A stretch of 64,000 bases of DNA from Haliclona indistincta (GCA_964017065.1 OZ024784.1:16225152-16289151); one strand, 5' to 3'; shown: positions 41,461 to 55,981, counted from the first letter of the stretch. Notes: generated by a model not told the origin, from the letters alone. Numbers and translations are program-made.

Positions 41461-41766
41461 TTCTCGTTTTAACAACTCTTCCAGATTACACAGGTATAAG
41501 TGTGTCAAACATTTTAGTTCTGATACTTTCATTAATTTTTTAGCTATGGTGTCTTTAGTTCTAGCTCTTGCCTGTTCTGATGATTATGCCTTCTTCAATA
41601 AACATCAAATGCAGTTTCGATGGGATTTTTGGGTCTTCTTCAGTAAATAGATGTAATGTGCACCTACCTCTAGTCTCTTCACAATTGTCTCAGACAGGAT
41701 GTGTCATATGTATCATTTCAGCTCTTTCATGATGTCCTGCATCTCACACAAGCTCAGTTTATTCAG
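41461..41766 (+). pseudogene. Degenerate signal-peptide and IPT exons of a copy-C-like gene
   Basis: The sequence starts TTCTCGTTTTAACAACTCTT, matching exon 1 of copy C, and continues with VSLVL, then SDDYAFFNKHQMQFRWDFWV. It ends in TTTATTCAGGTA, as the copy C IPT exon does. It carries deletions and a stop codon (TAG near 41647) and cannot encode a full IPT domain. Confidence 0.7.
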
Positions 41767-42077
41767 GTACCTTGCATTCTTAGCTCAGCTATCTGTGACA
41801 CTAGCTGTCAAGAGCAGCCACTCGATAGATTCTGTTGCTTGTGAACGTCTCTAGGACATACTTGCAACAGTACTGACATTGTTTTATGGCAAGTTGTAGC
41901 ACACGTGCTAAAAAAATTGTGGGCGGGCCTCAATCAGTCGCATGCGATATGCATGCTCGTGAATTTGCGACTACAAGTTTACTTTAAAATCACGGTTTGC
42001 ACGATCAGGGGGCACTTGCGTTGTCACGCATGCTTACGTAGACAATTCGTGCAGTTGTCTATCCAGTCGATTGCAAG

Positions 42078-45000
42078 ATGATGTCACCCATGCTATTATG
42101 TACTCTTTTGTTGCTGATTGCTAACGGTAAGCACAGATACACATGCTAGACTCAGTAGACTGCAGAACGAACGTGTGACTGCATGCATAGCACCTAGTAT
42201 AATGACGTTTCATGTCATGATGGAGACTTAGAGTGAGTTTCATGTCAGGAAAAAAATCAAATTTCATTAATATAGGCTGTGAATCGATCGATGAGTTCAA
42301 CAGTGCAGCTGATGAATTCATCTTTGCAGTATTCCCAAACTATCCTAATTATTACACAACTGGTCAAAGAAATCTTCACATCTCCACTCAAGAGAGTACT
42401 CCTGTTACAGTCACAGTACGAACGACAGGAGGGAGTGTTCTTCTTACCACTACCACTGTAATGCCAAATACTGGGAAAAAGATCACATTACCCTTTGATA
42501 CTGCAGTGAACAGCATTACTCAACGAAACAAAGGCATTGAAGTTACTGCTGAAGAGGGAAAATCAATAAGGGTTGCAGTAGAAAATTATGCAGTGGCTAC
42601 TTCAGATTCCTATCTTATTTTACCAACATTGGATTTTCCTGTTATGAACTATACATACTATGCTATCTCAACTGATGGACCTGTTAGCTGGGAACAGATT
42701 CACAGCACAGCTATAATAGTTGCAGCTAGAGATAACACTGTGGTCACAATAACTCCAACTCAAACCATCACAATACCCACTGATCTTATACCTGGTGGAA
42801 CTACTGTCACCGCAGGCAACTCAGCTACCTTCACATTAAACCGTCTACAAACATTTGCCATACGAGCATATGCAAAAGACATTACTGGAACAAAAGTTTT
42901 CACTACTAAACCTATCGCCTTCTTCACAGGACATGAATGTGGTAATGTGCCTGAAGGAGTATGCTGTTGTGATGTACTAATGGAACAAGTCACACCAACT
43001 GTCAATTGGGGCAAAGTATTCATTTTTGCACTTCTTCGTGGTCAGGCAGCCGGAGCATACATCAAAGTTATTGGACATGAAAGTACGACAACTTTTACTC
43101 TCAGGTGCTCCAATGGAAATACTCAATCATACACACTTTCTGGATCACTAAAAGTCACAACTATTCTTTTAACACCTGAGACTCTGATCTGCAGTATAAC
43201 ATCCAATCAACCAATATTTGTTGTGCAGCTTTGCCCAAGTCAACAACAGGGTAGTACCCAAGGTGACCCCTTCATGATAATAGTTCCTCCAGTTGAACAG
43301 TTTTCAACAAATGTTACATTTCCTGGTTATGGTGATCGGTTTCCACAAAACTATGTGAATGTTGCTGTGTTAGGCACGCAAGTTCCTACTGGTGTCTATC
43401 TTGGTAGTACATTGATATCATCTGGATGGACAGCCGCTCGGTTTCCAAATGGATCAACAATTGGATATGTCACACAAGTAACTACCAGCGGAGTTCAGTA
43501 CAACCTTAAAATCACCGAAAATCGAAAAATGATGGTTTCTGTCTATGGATATGATAACTATGACAGCTACGGATATATTGCTGGGATGGATTTACTACCC
43601 ACAGCAGGTATAATATTATACTGCTATAATCTTTCTGCATACTCTCATATTAATTTTTTTACAGAGGTGCCTGATTGTGGTGCTCCTGACCTACCGAGTG
43701 GAACTCAACTACAGGTTGCTTTTTCAACTACCTTCTACACAAGCACTGCTAACTACAGTTGCAACATTGGGTACACACTTATCGGTAATGCTACAAGAGT
43801 CTGTCTGCAGAACAGTACCTGGAGTGGTGTGGTCCCAGTTTGCCAAAGTACTATTTATTTATTTTTAAATATTTTTTGATTCCATTCTCTTGCAGTTATT
43901 AACTGTGGTTCTTTAACCGTTGTTTCTGGCATTCCCGGCGGGCTTCAAGTCACCTATACATCTACACAATACAACAGCATAGCCACATACTCATGTATGC
44001 AAGAGGGCTACAATCTCCTAGGATCTTCTCAGAGAGTGTGCAGCAGTGCTGGTTTATGGACTGGGTCAGCTCCTTCTTGCTTGAGTAAGTCATTAAGCTC
44101 AGATGTCAGGCCTAATACGGATACTTGTATTTTAGTTGTAGACTGTGGTACACCAGGCATATCTCCTGAAGGAGACATCCCATCGATGCTAGCATACAGC
44201 ACTACAATATTCAATAGCACAGTGACATATTCCTGTGAGATTGGACATGATATTATGGGAGACATAGCAAGGACATGCCTGGCAAGTGGACAATGGAGTG
44301 GATCAGCTCCTGAGTGTCACAGTAAGTTATGCAAACATAAATATAAAGTTATCATATTTGTGATAACAGTTGTGACTTGTGAATCATTGTTTATTCCGAG
44401 TGGAACTATTGGAGGGCTGACAGTGCTTTTTGATGATGTAATATACAACAGCACTGCTACATATCAATGCAATGAGATTGGATACGAACTGATTGGTTTG
44501 CCTGAAAGAAAATGTGAAGCTAATGGAAATTGGAGCAACGCACAGCCAACATGTCAATGTAATAATGCTTGCATGATTATGCAAAATATTGCTTTTTGAT
44601 GGATCTTATGTTTTTAGTGATCTCCTGTGGAATTCCCGATCTGGCACCGGGCAACCAAACAATTTTGAATGCTGTTTATGCAAGCACAACATACAGCAGT
44701 GTAGTCACGTACTCTTGCATCATTGGCTACAATCTGATTGGTACTGCACAGCGAATCTGTGGATCCAACAGGCAGTGGAGTCAAACTTCACCTTACTGTC
44801 AAAGTGAGCAAAAATAAATTTAAAGCTTATCTTTTCTTCTGTTTCTCTTCACAGTTGTTGATTGCGGATCACTCAGTGTTCCAGCGGATTCTCTCGGAGG
44901 ACTTACAGTTACATTCACTGATACTGTGTTCAATATCACAGCGACCTACAGCTGTCCATACCTCGGATTTGTCTTGATTGGTACAACTGAGAGGACATGT

Positions 45001-48000
45001 GGAGTGGATGGAAACTGGAGCAGTGTTACACCACATTGTGAAAGTATGTAGCAATAAAACATTATAAAATCTATCCTCTAAATATAACTTTTCCCTCTCA
45101 GTTGTGCCTCTGAATTTTACCGCAACAGCTCAAGATGCAACAACAATTGACATCACATGGTTCCTTCCTCCATCTGCCGAAGACATTGTCAATCATTACA
45201 TCATTGAAATCACTTCACTAGTGAACTCTAAAGTGACTACTTACTTCTCTGTTCAGAAGCAGGCATCAGTGATGAGCCTACATCCACACTACTCATACAG
45301 CTGCAGAGTAGCTGTTATCACCACCTTTCAGCATCCATATACTAGTCCTATTGTTGTTCAATTGCCGCAAGCTGGTATGTAATATGAGTCTGTGTACATT
45401 GTCTGGTTTAAATATTCGTTTTGTTTTTACTACAGCACCTACAGCATCACCTCTGAATCCTACTCTAGTGGTGCTTAATTCAACAGCGCTCAACATTTCC
45501 TGGTCTCCACCACTCCCTGTGCATCAGAATGGTATAATCACATCCTACAGCATCAAGATCCTAGAGGAAGATACTAACACTGAACTCCCACACAACACCA
45601 TCAACACATGGCTGCTACTATCCAGTCTCCACCCACACTATCAGTACACTTTCACATTTGCTGCATTTACTATAGCCCTTGGTCCGTTTGGCAGCACCTC
45701 CACTGTGAGGATGCCAGAGGATGGTAAGTGCTGTTTTTGAATTTTAACCTGAACAGATGCAATAGTTGTTTTTGCACAGTTCCTACAGACACACCAAATA
45801 ACATCACTATCTTAACGGTTGATTCAACAAGAGTCACAATTTCTTGGCAACCTCCGCCATTCAGGCACCAAAACGGAATTGTCAGAAAATACATTTTAAC
45901 TGTTACAGAGATTGAGACAAACACTAACTTCACACTGACCTCGTATAACACCTCAACCAGCATCTACTCACTGCACCCTTTCTATAACTATAAGCTAACA
46001 GTGGCTGCTTACACCATTGCTGCTGGTCCCCAGTCTCAAATTATCAACGTCCAAACAGCTCAAGATGGTGAATTAAATTTATAGCTTGTTATAATCAATT
46101 TTTCTCTGCTTGCCTACAGTTCCTAGTGGACCTGTGGTCAATATTTCAGGATATGCAGCTGATTCTGATTCTATCAATTTGATGTGGAACTCTCCTCTAG
46201 ATGAACAACAAAATGGGATCATTGTCGACTATGTGATCAATGTGACTGTTTTGGAAAATAATGACACCTTCTCTCTAGTCACTCAGACCTCTTCTGCTCT
46301 AGTGAACACACTCAAACCATACAGAACATATACGTTTGCTATAGCAGCTAGAACAGTGATTGGTGTGGGCCCCACTGGAAAATTACTCACTATAAAGACC
46401 CCTCAAACTGGTAAGTCACGATGTGTAGCAATGATTCAAAGCTGTTTCACATACTATACAGCTCCTACTGATGTGCCAGTGATTCTGAGCACTGGTTTCG
46501 GTTCTCGTCATATTACGTTACAATGGGACCCACCGGACTATGAAGAGCAGAACGGAAACATCACCCACTATGTCATCAATGTGACTGAAATAGAAACAGG
46601 AATATTTGTCCTGCACACCTCACCCAGCACCACCATCTTTATTTCTCACCTCCATCCTGCTTACACATATAAGTGCAGTATTGCTGCATTCACGGTAGCA
46701 TTAGGACCCTTTTCACCACCACAATACATCAAAACTGCAGAAGAAGGTATTGCTATTCTTTTCTGTTGAGCTTACAAGCTATAAAATGTCTCTACAGCTC
46801 CCTCTAGTGCTCCTGTTTCCTTGAATAAGACTGCAGTTTTACCTAGAAATGTAGTTCTCAGGTGGGAACCTCCACCTCCAGAAGACAGGAACGGACTAAT
46901 CGTAACATACTGTCTGAACATCACCAAGCTGGGCAGCAATGTCATCCAACAGTTCACTACCAGTAACATCAGTATCACTATAAACAATCTGATACCATAC
47001 ACGTATTACACTTGCATAGTAGCTGCTGCTACTAGTGCAGGGATCAGTCCATACTCAACGATATTCACTTTTCAGACATTGCAAACAGGTATTCATCTCA
47101 TGAATATTGTGGTATGCACTGCAATTGTTATCTTTCTCATCATGCAGCTCCAAGCAGTCCTCCAATGATTATTGAAGCATCAGTTGTCAACTCTAGGACA
47201 GTCTTGCTGCTTTGGAGTCCTCCACCTGCACAATATCACAATGGAGTGATCGTCAAGTACATTATAAACATCACTGCACAAGACACTGGAAAGTATCGTC
47301 AAGTTAATGTCACAGGAACATCAGCAGTACTGGTTGACTTGGTTGCTTCATTCACCTACTTCATATCAGTATCAGCACACACAGTTGAAACTGGTCCTTA
47401 CAGTTCCTATATGACGATAACACTTCCACAAGATGGTAAGAACCAGATCTATTATTATCACTGTATTGTCAAGTATTGGCTGTTGCATTATGGTATTTTT
47501 GAACAGTTCCCACAGGATTCCCACGCAATGTACAAGCAAACTCTCCATCTCCGACCTCAATTTTTATCAAATGGTCTTCTCCTCCTATTGAAGAACAGAG
47601 CGGAGACATACTTCAGTACATTGTCAACATCACACACGCCGGAACACTGGACACTGCCCAGCACACCACAAACACCACAAACATCACTATCACATCTCTT
47701 GAACCATATGAAACTTATTTCTGCCTCATCGCAGCCAAGACAGCTATAGGAGTTGGACCATTCAGTCAGTTCGTCTTTATTCAAACCCAAGAAGGAGGTG
47801 AGAAAATTTGAATCAATTTTTATTAGCGCTGATCAAATTTCACAGTTCCAAGTGGCTCTCCTGAACATCTGGGTGGAGTCCCAGTGAGTTCTACTAGTAT
47901 CCATCTCACATGGGATCCACCACCTCTTGAGCACCATAATGGAGAGATCGATGGCTACCTTGTGAATGTCACTGAAATCGCAACCGGTCACTTTGCCCAA

Positions 48001-51000
48001 CACTTCATAAACCAGACTCAGATAACCATTGAGAATCTCCATCCATTTTATGCCTACCACTGTCAAGTGACTGCTGTAACAGTTGGAGAGGGACCATATA
48101 CTGACACTGTAGTAGTAGTCACAGATGAAGATGGTAAGATAACAGAATTCATTGACATAAGGATTAACTACTTTCTTTACTCCATAGCACCATCAATAAG
48201 CCCTACATCAGTATCAGTGACTGTTCTTGGTTCCACGTCGATCGCCATGTCATGGACTCCTCCTCAACCATTGTCTGCTGTTAACGGTATTATTCGAGAA
48301 TACTCCATCATCATTGAAGATGTTCAAGCCGGTGAAGTGGAGGTGCACATAGCTCAGACCACATTAATCAACATCACAAACTTGAAGCCATTCACTGAGT
48401 ACAGCTGTCGAGTAGCTGCAGTCACAGTGCTACCTGGACCACACTCACCATCTGTGAATATCACAACAGATCAAGATGGTAACCACATTACTTGTAACAC
48501 AAATCTAATGTATTTCGCTGTATTTTTGTAGCTCCTTCTGGTCCACCAGAGCAATTCATGAGCACAGCCATGTCTAGCTCTGTCTTGACGCTGCAGTGGA
48601 GTCCACCTAACTCTGACAACATTCACGGGATCATCCAAAACTACGAACTCAGACTAGTGGAGCAAGAGACTGCCAATGAAACACTAATCACAACCATTAA
48701 TACAGTTGTGACTGTGACAAACCTCCATCCGTACTACACATACCAGTGTAGTGTTTCTGCTGTCACTGTCGCCATCGGGCCTTCAATAGAAATGATAGTA
48801 CAAATGCCCGAAGATGGTCAGCTTCAATGTCTTTAAGTACTTTTAAATGATACTGTTTCTCCACATAGCTCCTAACAGTGCTCCTGATGGTGTAACTGCA
48901 GTCACAATGAGCTCTACTGTTATCAATGTCAACTGGAACTCACTGCCTGCGCCGAGCAGGAACGGGATCATTCGATACTACACAGTTCGCGTCATTGAGC
49001 TACAGACCAGCATTGCATCACAGTTCAACTCAACTCTGGAGTCACTCACTCTCAACAACCTCCACCCAGCTTATGATTATCAAATACAGGTAGCAGCTGT
49101 GACAGTCAGCACTGGACCATTCTCCTCTGCAGTGACAACAACTACAGCTGAAGATGGTATGATGATACAGATTATAAAGTGTCTTATCTGTAACCAATAC
49201 TGTTTTCAGCGCCATCAAGTCCTCCTGTGAATTTGGCGGTGGATGTAGAAAACTCTACAACTGCTCATCTATCATGGGACCCACCTCCACCTTCAGATCA
49301 CAATGGAGTAATTACTGTCTACACGATTACTGTACTCAACAAAGAAACTGACGAGGAAATGGAGTTCACTGCAATCACTACGACATTTACAGTCACTGAC
49401 CTTGATCCTTTCACTAACTATGGGTTCTCTGTCACCTCTAATACAGCAGTTGGCATGGGACCAGAGAGCAACATAGAGTCATTTCAAACAGCTGAAGATG
49501 GTAAGTTATGTGGTATGTGCAGTTAACAAAACCTGATCTCATTTCTCCTCAGCTCCTTCTGCCGCTCCTAGTGATTTCATTGTGACGACACCAAGCACAA
49601 CATCTTTGCTATTAACTTGGTCACCACCTCCAGACAGCTATCAAAACGGAATAATTAGATCTTATGTTGTCAAGATAACAGAAGTCAATTCAAATAATGT
49701 ATTGTCATACAATACAACAGCAACCACACTCACTGTTGGACCGGTCCTCCCATTTACTAGCTATGGGTGCTCTGTTGCTGCTGTGACTGTCAGCCAGGGC
49801 CCGTTCAGTGTTTCCGTAGTAATACAAACACCACAAGATGGTAAGAATTGTGGGCAAACACTCATAATTGATTGCTCTTGAATATAATAGCACCAAGCAG
49901 TCCACCATTAGTAAATGTGACGGCTCTTAACTCAACTACTGTGTTCGTCACCTGGGAGCCTCTACCTCTACATGAGGCTAATGGCGTCATCACTGGATAC
50001 ACTGTCAATGTGTCCGTAACTGAGACACAGACACATAGTCAACACATTATATCTACCACTGAACTAACTCTGAGTACACTCCATCCATACTACACATACA
50101 CAATCATAGTGTCTGCTACTACTGTGAAACAAGGACCCTTTTCAATGGAGCATGTGATACGAACACCAGCAGCTGGTGAGATGCTATTCCATTCTATAAC
50201 TACCTGTGTTATTATGAGGCTATAGCTCCATCTGGACCGCCACAGAGTATTACAGCTGATGTTCTCAATGCAACTTCTGTTGAATTCTCTTGGAGTGCAC
50301 CATTGGCAGAGCATCAGAATGGCATTGTCCAGTCATACACTATCATTGTGCTGGAGTTAGAGACCAATTCTACCAAAGAAACACATCAGAGCTATCTCCA
50401 CAACTCAATTGTGATCCATTCTCTTCATCCTTACTACAACTATCGGTTCTCAGTGGCAGCATATACAGTGGCTCTGGGACCATACGGAAACACAGTTGCC
50501 CTTACTGATCAGCTTGGTAAGCAGTTTGATTTATTGACATAAACTTATTCTTCCATAGCTCCATCTTCTCCTCCACTGAACACATCGATCACAATATCAA
50601 GCTCCAGTATTGTACTAGTGCAGTGGAGTCCTCCTGTAGCTAGTAAACAAAACGGCATTATTCAACACTATGCACTGGAACTAACTGAACATGAAACAAG
50701 CAACATACTACAGTACACTACTATTGGTTTGCAGTACACCTTCCATGGACTCCACGCTCACTACACCTACACCTGCACCATTGCTGCAGTCACTGTAGGC
50801 CCTGGACCTACACAATCATTAACATTTCAGATGCCACAAGATGGTAAGACACTGACTTTTAAACTATACTCTTACTATTATTATTTTAACAGCTCCAAGT
50901 GGTGCACCTTCCAATGTCCAAGGAATAGCACTGAATTCAACCACTCTACTACTGCTATGGCAAGCTCCTCTAGTTCACTTGCATAATGGAATCATCACCG

Positions 51001-54000
51001 CATATAACATACGGCTGAGGGAAGTGGAAACAGACTCGACCACATTGCACCTTGTGACTAATATCACATCAGCACAAATATCTGCCCTACATCCAAGCTA
51101 CCAGTATGAAATACAAGTGGCAGCAGTCACAGTTGCAACTGGTCCATACAGTACTACAGCTGTATCTATTCAGCTGCCAGAATCAGGTGCGACCAATATA
51201 AAGCATTTCAAAGTCATTTTGTCACTATTTTTATACAGCCCCAAGTGGTCATCCTCTAGATGTGACTGGCATTGCTCTTTCACCTACTTCCATTTTGTTG
51301 ACTTGGTCTTCTCCTTTAGCTAACGACCACAATGGCGTCATCACTAGCTATGTCATCAAAGTCACTGAAATAAATACCCAGTTTGTCATCACTCAGCAAA
51401 CACTGCATGAAGCTGAGAACACCACCGTCACCTCACTGAGCCCCTTCTCAAACTACCTGTGTACTGTTGCCGCTCAAACTTCAGCTGGTCTTGGTCCTTT
51501 TGGTCCTGGTCAAGTGGTACAGACACAGGAAAGTGGTAGGTTGTCAAAAATAATACATGTACACTGCAACTATTTGATATCATTTTCAACAGCTCCCACT
51601 GGTCCACCAGAAAATGCTGGAGGGGTCACAGTCAGTTACTCATCAATCCATCTAACCTGGGACCCTCCAAGTCCAGATCTTCAGAATGGAATTGTTCGAC
51701 TGTACCTGATCAATCTCACAGAGATAGAGACAGGAATGCAGACACAATACACCATCAACCAGACACAGATAACCATTGAAAATCTCCATCCATTCTACGA
51801 GTACAATCTAACAGTAGCAGCTGTGACAGTGAGTGAAGGACCGCATAGTTCAGTCGTATCAATCACGACTGATCAACATGGTATGCGTACTTCAATTCAA
51901 AAATCATCATCTATTTTCTTTTTTAACAGCACCCAGTGGTCCTCCACTCAATCTATCATTCACGGCACTGAACTCCACCTCAGTAACACTCCAATGGAGT
52001 CCACCTGCAGCTAGTCAACAGAATGGACTCATTCAACACTACTCACTGCAGTTCAGCGAATATGAGAGTGAAGATGCTATGCAGTATACCACTACTGAAC
52101 TGTTCTATACATTTCATGGTCTCCATCCTCACTATATGTACTCGTGCTTCATTGCTGCTGTCACTGTGGATTCAGGTCCAGAACAACCAATAGTGTTTCA
52201 AATGCCACAGGATGGTATGTGCATGTATGAGCTAAAGCAGTGGAAACTAACACATTATTATTCTCCCAATAGCTCCATCTGGACCTCCACGCAATGCTTC
52301 AGCTGTGTCGGTGAATGCGACTTCATTGCTTCTTGAATGGCTGCCTCCATCACTGGATCAACAGAACGGGATCATTGTTCAGTACGCTATCACTCTAACT
52401 GATGTTTTGACCAACACTTCCAAGTTGATAATGACCAACAACAGCAGTGAATATGTGATCACAAAGTTGCACCCATTCTATGAGTATGAGATACAAGTTG
52501 CAGCTACAACTATCAAGACTGGTCCACTAAGTGATCTTGTCTCTATTCAAATGCCTGAATCAGGTATAGTAAAAATAATACTATAATAGCAACTATAATA
52601 TTGTTACCTTTCTTGCTAAAGAACCAAGTTCTGCACCGATAAATTTTTACTCTGAAGCAGTAGTGCAACTGACAGCAATGTTGGTATGGTCTCCTCCTTA
52701 TGTGAGAGATCAGAATGGAGTTCTTCTTGGATACAAGCTTAGCTGCATTTCTGACAAAGGCGACAACACATCTGTCCTGGTCGAAGGAGTCACTACAACT
52801 ATTACCGATCTAACAGATCATGCTCACTACACTTGTACTGTATGTGCATACACACTGCCTGGTTGCGGACCAGTGGCAGTCACCTACATCAGCACATATG
52901 ATGAATGTAAGTACAGACTGTTACTAGCTACATGAGCTGTACAACTTTTTGTTGAGTACACAATGATGACATTATGATTTCTGTTGCTGCAGCTCCTGTA
53001 GGCCCACCGCTAGTCTCTGCTGTCAACACCAGTGCAACATCAATACAAATCATTTGGACTCCTCCTCAAGATCCAGAGAACCTTACTCTAGAATATCGAC
53101 TAACCTACCAACTTGTGAACTGTTCGTTGTCTTTGTCTACTCCGAGACCACCAAAAACAATCACCAATATCGGCAGGGACCTGACTACGGTCACTCTGCA
53201 TCCATTGCTACAAGCATCCCAGTATAGAATAGTGATGTATACAGTAACTGAGCAGGGAACCAGCCCACCAAGTGATGCACTGTTGACAAAAACAGCTCAA
53301 TATGGTATGTTTTACAAAAGCACCTAAGTATAATGTCATTCTTATTCATAGATTCAGGTGGTCCCAGTAACTTTTCATGTGACGGGCTATCTCCCAATGC
53401 TCTTACTTGCACATGGAACAAACCAGAGCTAATAGGAAGAAGCATTGTCGGCTACAATCTTTACTATGGACTCATTGAAAAATTTGACTACTATCCTGGT
53501 TATGGAGAAGAAGTTACTCAACTGACTGTCTCATCAGTTGCAGAGGAACATACAATTAGTTCTCTACCATCTTATGGTGGCTACCTCATAGCACTAACAA
53601 TCTTCACTATCGATGGAAGCGTAGGAACTGGCATTCCAGGAGATATCAACTCTGGACTTGTCACTACACACAATGTGTCTACAATTGGATTCACTGCTGA
53701 ACGAGGTAATTTAAAAGATTGTTTAAGACGTGTAATTTAAAAAATGTTCACAGCTCCCGAGGCATCAGTTAAAAATCTCACTGTCAGAGTGATATCTCCC
53801 AGATCACTGTCCCTCTCATGGCTACCACCAGATCGTGTATTCTGGCAGGGAATAGTACTCCACTATGCAGTGATTGTGACTAGATTAGGTCCTGTCACAC
53901 AAGGTCAGGTAACCAGGTCAACATCAGTAATGAGGCTAGTGGTGGAACCTATGACAAACCACAATGATCCAAGTCTAGCAGTTGAGCCTTTGCAAGAAGA

Positions 54001-55896
54001 GACCCATGTTGTGGAGAACCTTGAGGAGTACTACCAGTACAGTCTGAGTGTTGCCATGGTGAACAGTGCTGGGGAAGGTCAACCCACTCTGCCAATCATG
54101 CAAAACATGCCAGATACAAGTTAGTTACTACATACGCATTGAAGTAATCACTATTTCTATAATTCTATTCACAGAGCCTTCCGGATCACCTATTGATATT
54201 CAAGCTAGAAATATCACTTCTAGTTCAATCACCTTTTCATGGTCACCTCCTGTTCCATTAGATGCAAATGGTATTATCACAGGATACTTACTGAACCTCA
54301 CTAGAAATGGTGTGATAAGAACTCATCTACTAAGTATACCATCGTACACTGAAGCAGGTGCATTAAACCTCTTACACAACATGATATAGTATAAGGGTTG
54401 ATATTCTATCAGATTTGAGGCCCTATCAGCAAGTGACAATCAGTATAGCTGCTATAAATCGACTCGGACGTGGACCATTCTCTAGAAGCTACAACACCAC
54501 GACAGCTGAATCTCGTAAGTAAACCTGATTCTTGCATTATGATCAGCGTCGATTGCAAATTTCCTCACAGCACCCAGTGCTCCACTTTCCTTATCAGTAG
54601 TGAGAGATGCTCGTGTGTTAGGGGCAGTTGTGTTGTCATGGAGGCCTCCCGATATGCCTAATGGTATACTAATGGGTTACGAGGTCTTCTACAATGGATA
54701 CGAAACACCAAATCAGGTTTTTAAGAAATCATTTCAGCACAACCGTATTGTTTTTTGTGACAGGATTTTGCTGTATTCAATGGAAGTGTGAAAACCAGAG
54801 CAACTGTGCAAAGCGTACAAATAAATGATCTGAGAACAAGCCTGCTGTATAGATTCAAAGTGAGGAATTTGTGAATCTGTGAGTCCCCATTGTGTGTCAT
54901 GTACTACAGGTGAGAGCATTGAATGGAGCTGGTTATGGACAGAATACATCTAGTGAAATTTTAGGTGAGTGCCTAAAAATGGTGAAAGACTTATCACAAT
55001 CTGTTTTATATGACTCAGAACCTGTAGCTCTTGGAATAGCTGGAATGGAAGCCATTACTATCTCTGTGCCGCTTGTATCAGCTATTTTAATAGTGGTTTT
55101 AATTGTGATTGTCACGGCTGCTTGCTTTGTTACGTATCAGCGAAGAGTGAGAACAAAAAGGTGACGTCAAATTTATGACACCCCAAATTTTATTCATTTC
55201 TCTCATGTTATAGATATTCACTTGAACCACGTAATGCTACTGAGCTCACAGTAGTGAACAATGATGGTGCTTTAGATGAAGGAGAATTAGAGCTAGAAAA
55301 CAAACCAGACCTAAGAATGTAAGTATCAATGTCACTTTAAAGTAAATTATATTTTGGTTGCCAGGCCTGAACTGAAGTTTGAAAATGAGTACGAAATTGA
55401 GACAAATCCACAATTGGTATGTACAACTGCACTACAAGAAACAGTGCAGAACTGTCTTTATGCACCATTCTGTCTTTATGCACCATTATAGGTACAAGCT
55501 AAAAATATTCCACTACCACCCACACCATCTGCTGGAGAGAAATTTCATGGGTATGAGCATTGTCTGAGCACGATACTGTTGAACTGTATTATCAATGCAG
55601 GGCGTCACCGCGGCTGGAAACACGCACAGAAAATGAGTATGAACCTCTCCCATGCATGGTAATAACAATGCTAATGATTATATTATGCACTATTGTGACA
55701 CTATCTTTTCACTCAGGAGACTTCCGAAGACATCTATGAACCTATGGACGGTTTGTGCATAGATGATATACACATATTTTTTATTGATGATTATCCTATT
55801 TTAGGTAGCCATCTACTTATTCCCAAAAAAGAAAAGGATGATTCTAATAGTGACGACAAAGAAGAGGAGGAAGATCCTGAAATTTCATCTTTATAA
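42078..55896 (+). CDS. Giant receptor: IgGFc-binding-like region, 6 sushi, about 28 FN3, TM, tyrosine-motif tail
   Basis: The signal peptide is MMSPMLLCTLLLLIANG. A single exon (about 42275-43604) encodes an IgGFc-binding-protein N-terminal-like region (FFTGHECGNVP, CCDVLMEQVTPTVNWG). Six sushi exons follow at 43665, 43896, 44137, 44370, 44620 and 44855, each beginning xxCG. About 28 FN3 modules run from 45102 to about 54965. Nearly every FN3 is one exon, flanked by phase-1 introns, beginning AP(S/T)xxP and containing the W and HNG/QNG landmarks; the last two are split. A transmembrane helix follows (VPLVSAILIVVLIVIVTAA, about 55.06-55.13 kb). Small tail exons encode ENEYEIE, ENEYEPL and SEDIYEPM, and the protein ends PEISSL. 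The estimated length is about 3,700 residues. Extracellular FN3/sushi arrays act in adhesion or recognition; the YEPL-x9-YEPM pair resembles an ITAM and includes a YxxM motif. The ligand is unknown. It could also be two genes, but continuous phase-1 splicing argues against that. Confidence 0.85.
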
Positions 55897-55981
55897 ACTG
55901 CTACAGATAATTTTTATTGTTTTGTAAAATGTAAAACGTGAGTGTGTTTGCTATTGAACAAAATTAATAATGAAAATTATT

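Larger units (their letters stand above)
40615..42077. other. Intergenic graveyard of duplicated fragments
   Basis: This 1.46-kb stretch separates copy C from the large receptor. It holds three decayed pieces, listed separately: a promoter/exon-1 remnant of the receptor, a cytoplasmic-tail exon of a copy-B-like gene, and signal-peptide plus IPT exons of a copy-C-like gene. The rest is unremarkable AT-rich sequence. The segment immediately before 42078 is the receptor promoter. Confidence 0.65.

Noticed and set aside
42078..55896. Sponge aggregation-factor core gene
   Set aside because: Aggregation-factor cores are built from Calx-beta-type and other repeats; none are seen here, only sushi and FN3 modules plus a membrane anchor.
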